A stretch of DNA of 64,000 bases from Piscinibacter sp. HJYY11. Lineage in GTDB: Bacteria > Pseudomonadota > Gammaproteobacteria > Burkholderiales > Burkholderiaceae_C. The stretch spans positions 4,328,746-4,392,745 of the forward strand of contig NZ_JAERQZ010000001.1 in assembly GCF_016735515.1 (NCBI RefSeq), written 5' to 3'. Under the pieces are notes generated by a model. That model was given only the letters and a program-made list of their open reading frames with translations, was not told the origin of the DNA and did not search any database. Positions 1 through 9,687 of the stretch are shown here, piece after piece (positions within the stretch are counted from its first letter, which is position 1; the number at the start of each line of letters is the position of its first letter). The position numbers and the translations under genes are program-made.

Positions 1-124
1 GTGCGCCACGCATCGCTGACGCGGGCCGGGCTCGAGCGCCTGCCCGGTCGAAGAGCGCACGGCGGCGCCCCCTTGAAAACTCTGATAGCGTCTCGGGGTT
101 TAAATCAACCGGCCGCGATTTCGC

Positions 125-2341
125 TTGAGCATTCGCACGCTTCTCCTGCTGTTGGTGCTCGCGGTGTGGTTGCCGGCGGTGGCGGGTTTCGCGCTGCTCG
201 CGCGTACGACCTACCTGCGCGAGGCCGATGACGCCCGGCAGGACATCGAGCGGTTCGCGCAAAGCCTCAGTTCCCTGGTCGAGGGCGAGCTCGACAAGCG
301 GGTGGCCATCGCGTCGACGCTCGGTGCGTCGCGCACCCTGCTCGAAGCGCCGTTGCGCCGCTTCCACGAAGAAGCCGGCGCGGCCATGCGGGATTCGGGT
401 GACTGGGTGATGCTCGTCGACCGCGAGCGGCTGCTGCTCAACACGCAGGTGCCCTACGACGGCTACACGCCGACCGATCGGCCGCCGGGCTCGACCTTCG
501 TGACGGCCGCGCCACGCGTGACCTTCTCGGTGCAGAGCCTGCTCGCGAAGGACCCGGTGCTCGTGGCCTATGCCGCCGAGCGCCGCGAGCCGGTCCGCTA
601 CAACGTGGGCGTGGCGTTCTCGCCCGCGGTGGTGCAACGGCTGATCGACAAGACCGCGCCCTTCGGCAGCCTGGCCGCCGTGCTCAACGCCGAGCAGCTC
701 ATCGTGGCGCGCAACCGGGATCCGCAGAAGTGGGTGGGCCAGCCGGCCGGCGCCGAGGTCCAGCGACGTGCGAAGACGGGCACGAGCAGCTACGGCGAAA
801 CCGTCACGCTGGACGGCGTGCCGTCGCTCACCTATGTCTCGTCTGCCAACCGCCACGGGTGGAACGTGGTGCTCGCGCTGCCGCAGGAGGCACTCACCCA
901 GTCGGCGCAGCGCCTCACCGCGCAGACGCTGGCGGCGGCCGGCGCCTTGCTGCTCATCGGCCTGGGCATCGCCATCGCGGTCACGCGCAAGATCGGCCAG
1001 CCCATCGTGCAGCTGCACGAAGCGGCGCTGCAGCTGGGCCGCGACGAGGTGCCCACGGCCCTCTCGACCGGCGTGGCCGAGCTCGACGAGGTCAGCCGCA
1101 CGCTCGAGCAGGCCGGCCGCCGCTCGCACGAGGCCACGCTCACCCTGCAGAAGGAAGTGGCGCTCGCCGTCGACGAGGCGCGCAAGGCCCAGGCCGCCCT
1201 GCTCGAGGGCCAGAAGCGCGAAGCCATCGGGCGCCTCACCGGCGGCCTCGCGCACGACTTCAACAACCTGCTGCAGACCATCAGCACCGGCCTGCACGTG
1301 GTCGACCGGCAGACCGGCGACGAGGTGCCGCACCGGCGCTTCCTCGAGGCGGCGATGCGCGCCACCGGCAAGGCGGCCGATCTCGTGAAGCAGATGATGA
1401 CCTTCGGCCGCGCGCAGCCGCTCAGGCCGCAGCCGGTCAAGCTGCTCAACTTCGTGCTGCAGACGCAGGAGCTCACCCGGAAGGCGGTGGGCGAGCGGGT
1501 GCAGCTCACGGCCGAGATCGAGCCGGCGCTGCCGGCCGTGCTGGTCGACCCGGCGCAGCTGGAGCTGGCCCTGCTCAACCTCATCTTCAACGCCCGCGAT
1601 GCGATGCCCGAGGGCGGCGCCATCCGGATCAGCGCCCGCATGGCGAACAGCGAAGAAAGCGCACCGCTCGGCGGCAAACAGCATGTGTGCCTGCAGGTCA
1701 GCGACAACGGCGCCGGCATGAGCCCCGAGACCCGGGAGCGGGCGTTCGATCCCTACTTCACCACCAAGCCGATCGGCGCCGGCACAGGTCTTGGCCTGGC
1801 CCAGGTGCTCGCGTTCGCGCGCCAGTCGAACGGCGACGCGCGCCTGGACAGCATGGCTGGCGTCGGCACGCGCGTGACGCTGCTGTTGCCGGTGACGCAC
1901 CAGGCCGAGTTGGCGGTCGAGCCGGAAGCGACGGCACGGGAAGCCGGCCGCGCGTTGAGCATCCTGATGATCGAAGACGACTCGCTGGTGTCGTCGGTGG
2001 TGGTGCCCGCCTTGCGCGACGCGGGGCACGAGGTCACCCACAGCAGCTCGGCCGACCAGGCGCAGGCGGTGCTCACCGGTCGCACCGACTTCGACGTGCT
2101 CTTCACCGACGTCGTCATGCCCGGCAAGCTCTCGGGCCTGGACCTCGTCGACTGGTGCCGCGTGCACCTGCCAGCGATGGCAGCCGTGGTCGCCACCGGC
2201 TACAACACACGGGAGACGCGCGCCGACGTGCAGGAGCTGCGCAAGCCCTACAGCCTCGACGACTTGCTCGCTGCCTTGCAGCGTGCGGTACAGGACCGCG
2301 TACAGGACCGCGCGGCCGGCTCGGCCGCCTCGGCCGCCTGA
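125..2341 (+). CDS. Membrane hybrid sensor histidine kinase with C-terminal receiver
   Basis: Two-component sensor kinase of the HDFNN class carrying its own receiver domain. A TM segment at residues 5-25 leads a periplasmic sensor region (about 26-260, Cache-like by position, no specific ligand evident). A second TM at about 265-287 is followed by a HAMP/coiled-coil stretch, the dimerisation/phosphoacceptor motif HDFNNLL with H377, and an ATPase domain (N box NARDAMPEGG, DNGAGM, GTGLGLAQV). A receiver domain from about residue 615 carries FTDVVMPG, phospho-acceptor D662, and RKPYS. The start is TTG at 125: all upstream codons in this frame run into stops (TGA 74, TGA 83, TAG 86, TAA 101), and the TM segment begins immediately after it. 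No good Shine-Dalgarno is visible. It converges on the hybrid kinase ending at 2360. No DNA-binding response regulator is adjacent, so the output partner is unknown. Confidence 0.88.
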   Translation: MSIRTLLLLLVLAVWLPAVAGFALLARTTYLREADDARQDIERFAQSLSSLVEGELDKRVAIASTLGASRTLLEAPLRRFHEEAGAAMRDSGDWVMLVDRERLLLNTQVPYDGYTPTDRPPGSTFVTAAPRVTFSVQSLLAKDPVLVAYAAERREPVRYNVGVAFSPAVVQRLIDKTAPFGSLAAVLNAEQLIVARNRDPQKWVGQPAGAEVQRRAKTGTSSYGETVTLDGVPSLTYVSSANRHGWNVVLALPQEALTQSAQRLTAQTLAAAGALLLIGLGIAIAVTRKIGQPIVQLHEAALQLGRDEVPTALSTGVAELDEVSRTLEQAGRRSHEATLTLQKEVALAVDEARKAQAALLEGQKREAIGRLTGGLAHDFNNLLQTISTGLHVVDRQTGDEVPHRRFLEAAMRATGKAADLVKQMMTFGRAQPLRPQPVKLLNFVLQTQELTRKAVGERVQLTAEIEPALPAVLVDPAQLELALLNLIFNARDAMPEGGAIRISARMANSEESAPLGGKQHVCLQVSDNGAGMSPETRERAFDPYFTTKPIGAGTGLGLAQVLAFARQSNGDARLDSMAGVGTRVTLLLPVTHQAELAVEPEATAREAGRALSILMIEDDSLVSSVVVPALRDAGHEVTHSSSADQAQAVLTGRTDFDVLFTDVVMPGKLSGLDLVDWCRVHLPAMAAVVATGYNTRETRADVQELRKPYSLDDLLAALQRAVQDRVQDRAAGSAASAA

Positions 2342-2359
2342 GCCGGGCGGCCCAGGCAG

Positions 2360-5038
2360 TCAGCCCGGGGGCGCGCCGCGCCGCTCGACCAACTGGGCGG
2401 CCGTGGCCAGCAGCGAGGGCGGGTCGATGGGCTTGGCGCAATGCCGGTCGAACCCCGCCGCCAGCGCACGCACCCGGTCTTCCTCGCGCGCGAACGCGGT
2501 GAGCGCGATCGCCGGCACCCGGCCGCCTTTCTCCGGCGGCAGGCGGCGCAGCTGGCGCAGCAGCTGGTAGCCGTCGGTGCCTGGCATGCCGATGTCGGAG
2601 ACCACCAGCCGATAGCGACCGTGCTCGATGGCCCGCAGTGCGGCGTCGGCGTTGTCGGCTTCGTCGACCTGCGCGCCGCTCTCCTCCAGCAGGCGGCGGA
2701 TCAGGTCGCGCGAGTCGGCGTCGTCGTCGACCACCAGCACCCGTGTGCCCTGCAGGCGCTCGTCCTGGTCGGCCGCCCCGAGGGTGTCGGCCGACCCCAG
2801 CGCCTCCTGCACATCCAGCAGCGGCAGGCGCACGCGGAAGGTCGCGCCCAGGCCCTCCCCTTCGCTGTGCGCAGTGACACTGCCGCCGTGCTGCTCGACG
2901 AGGTGGCGCACGATCGAAAGACCCAGCCCCAGGCCGCCGAAGCGGCGGGTGATGGACCCATCGGCCTGGCGGAAGCGTTCGAAGACATGCGGAAGTGCGT
3001 CGGGCGCGATGCCCACGCCGGTGTCGGCGACGTCGATGACGGCGTGGCTGTCGTCGTGGTACAGGGTCACGCGCACACGGCCGCCGCGTGGCGTGAACTT
3101 GATGGCATTGGCCACCAGATTCCACACCACCTGCTGAAGGCGGTTGGCATCGCCGCGCACCTGGCCCGTCCCGGCGCTGGCCTGCAGCTCGAGCTCGACG
3201 CCGGCCGAGCGCGCACTCGGCGCGATGGCCTCGACCGCCGCGGTGACGAAGGCAGACGCCTCCACCGCCTGCAGGTCGAGCACCAGCTTGCCGGCCGAGA
3301 TGCGGCTCATGTCGAGCAGGTCGTCGATCAGCTGCACCTGGGTGTTGGTGCTGCGCTCGATGACGTCCAGGCCCTTGCGCAGCTCGGCATCGGCGCCGGC
3401 GAGCTTGCGCCGCAGGATGTGCACCCAGCCGCGGATGGCGCTCAGTGGCGTGCGCAGCTCGTGCGACAGCGTGGCGAGGAACTGGTCTTTGATGGTGCTG
3501 GCGCGCTCGGCCTCCAGGCGCGCGTTGCGCTCGCTGTCGAGCAGCATGGTGCGCTCTTGCGCCGCCTGCTGCGCGCGAGCGTAGAGGCGGGCGTTGTCGA
3601 TCGCGATGGCGGCCTGGCTGGCAATGCCGACCGCAAGACGCTCGCTGCGTTCGGTGAACACGCCCGGCTCGGGGTGGCCGAAAAAGAGGCCGCCGATCAC
3701 TTCGCCCGAGCGGGCGATCACCGGCGCCGCGAGGTAGCTGCGCACCGGCAGGTGGCCCGCCGGCATGCCGCGATGCGGATCGAAATGCCCATAGCGCGCG
3801 TCCTGGCGCACGTCGGCAATGCGGATGGGCGCCTCGCCGCGGAAGGTCGGGCCGAAGAGGGCGGTGGGGCGCGGATGGCCGAGTTTCTCGAAAGCTTCCC
3901 GCGGAGCACCCGAGAGCGCGAAGAGCATCAGCGCCTCGCCGCGCTCGTCGACGCCGTTGTAGAAGAATGAACCGAACTTCGCGCCCGTGAGCTCGGTGGC
4001 CGCGTCGGTGACACGCTGTACGAGTGCTGGCAGGTCGAGCTCTGCGGAGAGCGCCGCGCCTGTGCGGTTGAGGATCTCGAGCGAGCGCGCCTCGTCGCGC
4101 AGCGCTGCATCCGAGCGCAGCCGCTCGAGCGTGTCCCAGCAGCGGTCGACGACGGTGCGCACCAGGGCGATCTCGTCCTCGGTCCAGTGGCGCGGCACCG
4201 ACTGGTGCACCGCCATCGCCGCGACGAAGCGGCCGCGCTTGTGCAGCGGCACGCAGATCACCGCCTGGATCTTCGTGAGGCGGTAGGCCGACAGGTCGGT
4301 GCCAGCCGTGACGGGATCGGTGTCGACATCGTGGTTCACGTACGGCTCGTTGGCCTGCATCAGCCGCCGGACTTCGTGGCCGAAGTTCGTGAAGCGGTAG
4401 CGGCCCACGATGCTGTCGACGCCGTCGTTGTGGTCGCCGATGAGGTCGAAGGTGTCCTGGTCGTCGAGCACCTGCGCATAGGCGCAACGGCTTACGCCGA
4501 GGTAGCGGCCCAGCATCTCGGCGGTGAGCTTCATCGCAGCGGCCGGCTCGGAGAGCGCGCGCGTGGCTTGCGACAACTCGTCGAGGAAGCGGTAGCGGCG
4601 TTCCGCCAGCACGCGCTTCGTGGTCTCTGCGAAGGTCACGAGCACGCCGCCCGGGCGGCCGTCGTCGTCGTGAACCGCGCTGTACGAGAAGTTGAAGTAG
4701 CAGTCTTCGGGGTAGCCGTAGCGCTCGATGGTGAGCTTGAAGTCATCGAAGCCGATCGCGCGGCCGTGCAACACGTCCTGCCACATCGGCCCGATCTTCG
4801 GCCAGATCTCGTTCCACGTTTCGGCGGCCGGCTGGCCCAAGGCGGCAGGATGCTTCGCTCCGAGGATCGGCTTGTAGGCGTCGTTGTAGATCTGGATGAA
4901 TTCAGGGCCCCAGGCGAGGTACATCGGCAACTGGCAGTCGAGCACCAGCGCCACCGCGGTCTTCAGTCCGAGCGGCCAGCGCTCGGCCGGCCCGAGTGGG
5001 GTGCGTTCCCACGCGAAGTCGCGCGTGCGGGCCGGCAT
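2360..5038 (-). CDS. Soluble PAS/GAF-GAF hybrid histidine kinase with receiver
   Basis: 892-residue cytoplasmic hybrid kinase with no TM segment. An N-terminal PAS-like domain (about 1-150) contains the WERTPLGP and PMYLAWGPEF motifs common in this kinase class. Two GAF domains follow (about 170-330 and 345-515), then HisKA with LSHELRTPLSA (H526) and an ATPase domain (NLVANAIKF, DTGVGIAP, GLGLGLSIV). The C-terminal receiver has VVDDDADS, D815 in SDIGMPG, and a KPID lysine. ATG 5038 is chosen over GTG 5107, which would overlap the upstream stop as GTGA, because the 23 codons between them use rare A-ending codons (TCA, AGA, CAA) unlike the gene body. The 5107 start remains possible. It is last in a minus-strand unit behind the PAS kinase and the RsbQ-like hydrolase. 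Confidence 0.87.
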   Translation of the reverse strand: MPARTRDFAWERTPLGPAERWPLGLKTAVALVLDCQLPMYLAWGPEFIQIYNDAYKPILGAKHPAALGQPAAETWNEIWPKIGPMWQDVLHGRAIGFDDFKLTIERYGYPEDCYFNFSYSAVHDDDGRPGGVLVTFAETTKRVLAERRYRFLDELSQATRALSEPAAAMKLTAEMLGRYLGVSRCAYAQVLDDQDTFDLIGDHNDGVDSIVGRYRFTNFGHEVRRLMQANEPYVNHDVDTDPVTAGTDLSAYRLTKIQAVICVPLHKRGRFVAAMAVHQSVPRHWTEDEIALVRTVVDRCWDTLERLRSDAALRDEARSLEILNRTGAALSAELDLPALVQRVTDAATELTGAKFGSFFYNGVDERGEALMLFALSGAPREAFEKLGHPRPTALFGPTFRGEAPIRIADVRQDARYGHFDPHRGMPAGHLPVRSYLAAPVIARSGEVIGGLFFGHPEPGVFTERSERLAVGIASQAAIAIDNARLYARAQQAAQERTMLLDSERNARLEAERASTIKDQFLATLSHELRTPLSAIRGWVHILRRKLAGADAELRKGLDVIERSTNTQVQLIDDLLDMSRISAGKLVLDLQAVEASAFVTAAVEAIAPSARSAGVELELQASAGTGQVRGDANRLQQVVWNLVANAIKFTPRGGRVRVTLYHDDSHAVIDVADTGVGIAPDALPHVFERFRQADGSITRRFGGLGLGLSIVRHLVEQHGGSVTAHSEGEGLGATFRVRLPLLDVQEALGSADTLGAADQDERLQGTRVLVVDDDADSRDLIRRLLEESGAQVDEADNADAALRAIEHGRYRLVVSDIGMPGTDGYQLLRQLRRLPPEKGGRVPAIALTAFAREEDRVRALAAGFDRHCAKPIDPPSLLATAAQLVERRGAPPG

Positions 5039-5103
5039 TTCGTTGCCCGCCGCCTGCGATGAAGCCAGCGATTGGGTGTCGATCCGGGGTCTTGAGCTGT
5101 GCG

Positions 5104-6249
5104 TCACGGTTGCTGGGGCTGGCGCACGCGGTCGGCGGCGGCGTAGCGCGGAAACGTTGCGCAGAAGGTGGTGCCTTCCACAGCGGACGAGCTGACGCGA
5201 ATGTCGCCCCCATGGCCGCGGGCGATCTCGCGCACGATGAAGAGGCCGAGGCCCACGCTGCGTTGAGTGCGGGTCGCCGAGGTGCCGCGCACCATCGGCT
5301 CGAACAGGCGCTGCTGCAGGTCCTCGGGGATGGGCGTGCCGAAGTTGTGGACGCACACGGCGACCTCGTCTGGCCTCACGATCGACGTGGCGGTCACCGG
5401 CTGGGCCGGGTCGCCATAGACCACCGCATTGCCGACCAGGTTGCCGATCAGTTGGGCCAGGCGATCGGCGTCGACGTCGGCACGGCCTTCGCCCTCCTTC
5501 TGGTGGACCAGGCGTATGTCCGGAAAGCTCGTCGACAGTTCGACGAGATGCTCGCCCACCAGCTCGTGCAGGTCGACCGATGCCGGGTGCATGGCGAGGC
5601 CACGGCCCACACGGGCGGCGGTGAAGTCGAGCAGGTCGGCGATGAGGCGGTGGGCACGGTGCGAAGAGTTGACGATGCGGCCGAGCACCGACTGCTGCTG
5701 CGGGGTGAGCTCACCGCGGCGCAGCAGATGCGCACCGACCTCGATCGCCGTCAGCGGATTGCGCAGGTCGTGGCTCACGATGCCGATCATCTGCTCGGCG
5801 AAGAGTGCCACCTCGCGCTCCTTCTGCAGCAGGACTTCGGCCTTCTGCCGGGCGAGCAGCAGCTCGTGTTCGTAGCGGTGCCGGTCTTCGGCGACGAAGA
5901 CGGAGACCTGGTGGTACGTGCGGCCTGCATGCTCGATCCGCAGTGCGTTCATCATCATCGGGAGTCGATGGCCATCGCGCCGGCACATTTCGACTTTCAC
6001 CTCGGCCACCGACCCCTGTATCTGCATGAGCGGCGCCCAATGGGTCTGGTGAAAGATGCGCCCACCCATCGTCAGCAGGTCTTGCAGGCGTCGCCTGCCT
6101 ACCAGCTCCGCGGCGTCATAGCCAAGCCACCGGCAGAAGGTCGTGTTGGCCTTGACGATCGCGCCGTCGGGACGTGTCAGCAGCAGCCCGCACGAGGCGA
6201 ATTCCGAGAGCTGAGAGTCGCTCGGAAGTGCCGCGCCGTCGTCTTCCAT
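5104..6249 (-). CDS. PAS-domain sensor histidine kinase
   Basis: 381-residue soluble kinase. A PAS domain (about 12-130) has the usual start, TRPDGAIVKANTTFCRWLGY. Next come a short coiled coil rich in Q/K/E (about 133-152), HisKA with IVSHDLRNPLTA (H160), and a compact ATPase domain with N-box NLVGNAVVYG and GLGLFIVREI. The G1 box reads HNFGTPIP in place of the canonical DxGxG. This variant occurs in such PAS kinases, but the aspartate is missing here. ATG 6249 lies 17 nt after the stop of the RsbQ-like hydrolase gene, so the two are probably co-transcribed. In Bacillus, RsbQ works with the PAS-containing protein RsbP, so this kinase is the obvious candidate partner. That functional link is inferred. 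Confidence 0.85.
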   Translation of the reverse strand: MEDDGAALPSDSQLSEFASCGLLLTRPDGAIVKANTTFCRWLGYDAAELVGRRRLQDLLTMGGRIFHQTHWAPLMQIQGSVAEVKVEMCRRDGHRLPMMMNALRIEHAGRTYHQVSVFVAEDRHRYEHELLLARQKAEVLLQKEREVALFAEQMIGIVSHDLRNPLTAIEVGAHLLRRGELTPQQQSVLGRIVNSSHRAHRLIADLLDFTAARVGRGLAMHPASVDLHELVGEHLVELSTSFPDIRLVHQKEGEGRADVDADRLAQLIGNLVGNAVVYGDPAQPVTATSIVRPDEVAVCVHNFGTPIPEDLQQRLFEPMVRGTSATRTQRSVGLGLFIVREIARGHGGDIRVSSSAVEGTTFCATFPRYAAADRVRQPQQP

Positions 6250-6266
6250 GGTGGTCGCATGGCCCC

Positions 6267-7070
6267 TCAGTGGCCGAGTGAGACGAGGAACTCGTCCATC
6301 GCATCCGCACACGGGCCAGGGGCGCTCAGGTGCGGGCAGTGGCCCACGTTGTCGACCACGCGCAGCATGCTCTGCGGCCACTGGCGGTGCAGGTAGTCGC
6401 CCACCGCCAGCGGCGCGATCAGGTCGTCTCGCGACTGGATGATGAGCGCCGGCGACTTGAACGCGGGCAGGTCGCGGCGGTTGTCCGACATGAAGGTCAC
6501 GCGGGCGAAGTGCTTGGCAATGTCGGGGTCCGTGCGGCAGAAGCTGTTGGTGAGCTCCGAGCCCAGCTCGGGCTGGTCGGGTGCGCCCATGATGGCCGGC
6601 GCCATGTTGCTCGACCAGCCGAGGTAGTTGCTCTCCAGCGTCTCCAGCAGGGACTCGATGTCGCTGCGCTCGAAGCCGCCGATGTAATCGCCATCGTTGA
6701 TGTAGCACGGCGACGGCCCCACCATGACGTGCCCCTTGAAACGTCCGGGGGCTTTCAGGTCGGCCAGCATGCCGATCATGGCGCTGACAGAATGCCCGAC
6801 GAAGACGACGTCGCGCGACTCGGTCGTGTCCAGGATGTCGAGGACATCCTCGGCGTGGCCTTGCAGGCTGTCGTACTTGCGGCGATCGTAGAGCGCGAGG
6901 TCGGAACCTCCCATGCCCATCAGGTCGAACAGCACGACCCGGAAGCGCTTCGCATAGTCGGGAGCCAACAGACGCCACATGCTCTGGTCGCAACCGAAGC
7001 CATGGGCAAACATGACGGTCATGGGGCCGTCGCCAATGACGTGAACGTTGTGACGTTTGAGGACTTGCAT
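6267..7070 (-). CDS. RsbQ-like alpha/beta hydrolase (signalling hydrolase family)
   Basis: 267-residue alpha/beta hydrolase of the RsbQ/KAI2/D14-like family. It shows the family motifs HGFGCDQ and [10 protein letters not shown] near the N-terminus. The nucleophile elbow is GHSVSAM with S94, and the rest of the triad is D216 (in SRDDLIAP) and H244 (in VGHCPH), so the catalytic set is complete. There is no signal peptide. In Bacillus RsbQ the hydrolase supplies or processes a small hydrophobic ligand for the PAS protein RsbP, and plant relatives are karrikin and strigolactone receptors. Here the next gene, 17 nt downstream, is a PAS histidine kinase, which fits a ligand-sensing module. ATG 7070 is the first residue of the conserved region. 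The gene is divergent from the DEXH helicase across 82 bp. Confidence 0.87.
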   Translation of the reverse strand: MQVLKRHNVHVIGDGPMTVMFAHGFGCDQSMWRLLAPDYAKRFRVVLFDLMGMGGSDLALYDRRKYDSLQGHAEDVLDILDTTESRDVVFVGHSVSAMIGMLADLKAPGRFKGHVMVGPSPCYINDGDYIGGFERSDIESLLETLESNYLGWSSNMAPAIMGAPDQPELGSELTNSFCRTDPDIAKHFARVTFMSDNRRDLPAFKSPALIIQSRDDLIAPLAVGDYLHRQWPQSMLRVVDNVGHCPHLSAPGPCADAMDEFLVSLGH

Positions 7071-7152
7071 GGTGAGACCCGCGCGTGAAGGCGGGCGTGA
7101 TTGTGCGGCAAGGGCCAAAGGCCCGGCTGGCACAAGGCCGCCTTCGGTCGAA

Positions 7153-9687
7153 ATGCAACTGCTGGCCTGGATGTCCGCTCGCGGCTGGGTGCCGTTCGAC
7201 TTCCAGCGCGAGGTGTGGGGCGCGGTGGCGGCCGGCGAGTCGGGCCTGCTCCATGCCACCACCGGGGCCGGTAAAACTTACGCGGTGTGGCTGGGCGCGT
7301 TGATGGCGTACATGCGGCCGGCAAAAAAGGCCGATGCGCTCACCGTGCTGTGGATCACGCCGATGCGGGCGCTGGCCGCCGACACCTTGCGTTCGCTGGA
7401 GCCGCCGCTCGCCGGGTTCAGCGGCATGGCGCCGTGGACCGTGGGTGCGCGCAGCGGCGACACCACCGCCGGCGAGCGCAGCGCACAGAACCGGCGGCTG
7501 CCCACGGCGCTCGTCACCACGCCCGAAAGCCTCTCGCTGCTGCTCGCACGTGCCGATGCGCGCGAGGTGCTCGGCAGCGTGCGCATGGTGGTGGTCGACG
7601 AGTGGCATGAGCTGCTCGGCAACAAGCGCGGCGTGCAGGTGCAGCTGGCGCTGGCGCGGCTCAAGCGCTGGTCGCCATCGCTCGTGGTGTGGGGCATGTC
7701 GGCCACGCTCGGCAACCTGGAAGACGCGATGCACACGCTGCTGGGCCACACGGCCGGCCGGCTGGTGCGCGGCCGCCTCGACAAGGCGCTCGTGATCGAC
7801 TCGCTGCTGCCGCCGCGCGCCGACCGCTTCCCCTGGGCCGGCCACCTCGGGCTCACGATGCTGCCGCAGGTGGTCGACGAGATCGCGGCCAGCGGCAGCA
7901 CGCTGGTCTTCACCAACACCCGCTCGCAGTCCGAGATCTGGTACCACGCGATCCTCGAAGCGCGGCCCGAATGGGCCGGGCTGATCGCGCTGCACCACGG
8001 CTCGCTCGACCGCGCGGTGCGCGAATGGGTGGAGCTCGGCCTCAAGAACGGCGAGCTGCGCGCGGTGGTGTGCACCGCAAGCCTCGACCTCGGGGTCGAC
8101 TTCCTGCCGGTCGAGCGCGTGCTGCAGATCGGCTCGCCGAAAGGCGTGGCGCGCCTGCTCCAGCGTGCCGGCCGCTCCGGCCACGCGCCGGGGCGCAGCT
8201 CCCGCGTGACGCTCGTGCCCACGCACAGCATCGAGCTGGTGGAAGGGGCCGCGGCACGCGCGGCGGTGGCCTCGGGGCAGATCGAATCGCGCCATTCGCC
8301 CCAGCAGCCGCTCGACGTGCTGGTGCAGCACCTGGTGACGGTGGCGCTCGGCGGCGGCTTCGTCGCCGACGAGCTCTACGACGAGGTGCGCGGCACCGCG
8401 GCCTATGCGCAGCTCTCGCGCGAGAGCTGGGCGTGGTGCCTGGCCTTCGTGCAGCAGGGCGGGCCGTCGCTCACCGCCTACCCGGACTACCGCCGCGCCG
8501 TGCCCGATGAGGATGGCGTGTGGCGCGTGCCCGATGCCCGCCTCGCGCGCCGCCACCGCGCCAACATCGGCACCATCGTCAGCGACGCCAGCATGACGGT
8601 GCAGTACCTGGGGGGTGCCAAGCTAGGCAGTGTGGAAGAGAGCTTCGTCGCGCGGCTCAAACCCGGCGACGTGTTCCTCTTCGCCGGGCGGCAGCTCGAG
8701 CTGGTGCGCACCCACGAGATGACCGCCTTCGTGCGCCGCGCCACCGGCCGCAAGCCCGCCGTGCCGCGCTGGAACGGCGGCCGCATGCCGCTCTCGACCA
8801 CGCTGGCCGACGCGGTGGTGCAGCAGCTCGCGCTGGCCGACGCCGGCCGTTTCGAGAGCCCCGAGCTGCAGTGCGCCAAGCCGCTGCTCGACCTGCAGCA
8901 CGAATGGTCGGCCCTGCCCACGCCGGGCACGCTGCTGGCCGAGCACATCGCCACGCGCGAGGGCACGCACCTCTTCCTCTACCCCTTCGCCGGCCGGCAT
9001 GTGCACCTGGGCCTGGCGAGCCTGATCGCGTGGCGGGTGGCGCAGCACAGCCCGCGCACCTTCTCGATGGCGTTCAACGACTACGGGCTGGAGCTGCTGT
9101 GCGCCGACCCGCTGGTGTGGGACGAGCTGCTGCCGCAGGTGCTGCAGCCGGCCGCCGACGAAGCCGCGCTGCTGCACGAGGTGCTGGCCAGCCTGAACGC
9201 GAGCGAGCTGGCGCGCCGCCGCTTCCGCGAGATCGCGCGGGTGTCGGGCCTCATCTTCCAGAGCTTCCCCGGCGAGAAGCGCAGCGCCAAGCAGCTGCAG
9301 GCCTCGTCGTCGCTTTTCTGGGAGGTGTTTCGCAAGTACGACCCGGCGAACCGCCTCCTGCAGCAGGCCGAGGCCGAGGTGCTCGCGCAGGAGCTCGAGA
9401 TCGGCCGCCTGCGCGCGAGCCTCGAACGCATGGCACGGCAGCGGCTCGTGCTCACGCACCCGGCGCGGCCGACGCCGTTTGCCTTCCCGCTGATGGTGGA
9501 GCGCTTCCGCGAGCAGCTGTCGAACGAGAGCGTGGCCGACCGCATCTCGCGCATGGTGGCGCAGCTGGAGAAGGCCGCCGGCGGCGCCGAGGCGGCGCCC
9601 GTCGACGAGGTGCGCGAGCGCCTGGGCTTTGGCGCTGCGGCACCCCAGAAGAGTGCGCCTCGTGCGCGCCGGCGGGTGCGGCGATGA
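7153..9687 (+). CDS. Ligase-associated (Lhr-like) DEXH-box DNA helicase
   Basis: 844-residue SF2 helicase of the Lhr-core type seen in the ligase-associated DNA damage response group. Motif I is ATTGAGKT (35-42), motif II is DEWH within [11 protein letters not shown], and motif III is SATLGN. Motif V/VI features are [10 protein letters not shown] and QRAGRSGH. The long C-terminal Lhr winged-helix/beta-barrel region follows, and the tail is Arg-rich. It is predicted to translocate 3'-5' on single-stranded DNA in repair. ATG 7153 begins the conserved core (GWVPFDFQ). An earlier in-frame start would run into the divergent hydrolase gene. The stop overlaps the pdeM start as ATGA. In many genomes this helicase sits with a DNA ligase and an exonuclease. 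Neither is present here. Confidence 0.88.
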   Translation: MQLLAWMSARGWVPFDFQREVWGAVAAGESGLLHATTGAGKTYAVWLGALMAYMRPAKKADALTVLWITPMRALAADTLRSLEPPLAGFSGMAPWTVGARSGDTTAGERSAQNRRLPTALVTTPESLSLLLARADAREVLGSVRMVVVDEWHELLGNKRGVQVQLALARLKRWSPSLVVWGMSATLGNLEDAMHTLLGHTAGRLVRGRLDKALVIDSLLPPRADRFPWAGHLGLTMLPQVVDEIAASGSTLVFTNTRSQSEIWYHAILEARPEWAGLIALHHGSLDRAVREWVELGLKNGELRAVVCTASLDLGVDFLPVERVLQIGSPKGVARLLQRAGRSGHAPGRSSRVTLVPTHSIELVEGAAARAAVASGQIESRHSPQQPLDVLVQHLVTVALGGGFVADELYDEVRGTAAYAQLSRESWAWCLAFVQQGGPSLTAYPDYRRAVPDEDGVWRVPDARLARRHRANIGTIVSDASMTVQYLGGAKLGSVEESFVARLKPGDVFLFAGRQLELVRTHEMTAFVRRATGRKPAVPRWNGGRMPLSTTLADAVVQQLALADAGRFESPELQCAKPLLDLQHEWSALPTPGTLLAEHIATREGTHLFLYPFAGRHVHLGLASLIAWRVAQHSPRTFSMAFNDYGLELLCADPLVWDELLPQVLQPAADEAALLHEVLASLNASELARRRFREIARVSGLIFQSFPGEKRSAKQLQASSSLFWEVFRKYDPANRLLQQAEAEVLAQELEIGRLRASLERMARQRLVLTHPARPTPFAFPLMVERFREQLSNESVADRISRMVAQLEKAAGGAEAAPVDEVRERLGFGAAAPQKSAPRARRRVRR

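Noticed and set aside
73..105. Promoter for the first kinase (TTGAAA with a later TTTAAA)
   Set aside because: The spacing between the boxes is about 20 nt or more, too long for a confident sigma-70 promoter.
1..231. Plus-strand open frame across the window start and into the first kinase gene
   Set aside because: It overlaps the kinase gene in another frame, has no domain, and its composition is that of an out-of-frame GC-rich shadow.
730..2502. Long Arg/Ala/Gly-rich frame inside the first kinase gene
   Set aside because: Low-complexity product typical of a shifted frame of a high-GC gene. The kinase frame explains the region fully.
5039..5356. Upstream extension of the GAF-GAF hybrid kinase frame
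   Set aside because: It overlaps the PAS kinase gene on the same strand in a different frame and has no conserved sequence. Rare A-ending codons mark the 5039-5107 part as non-coding.
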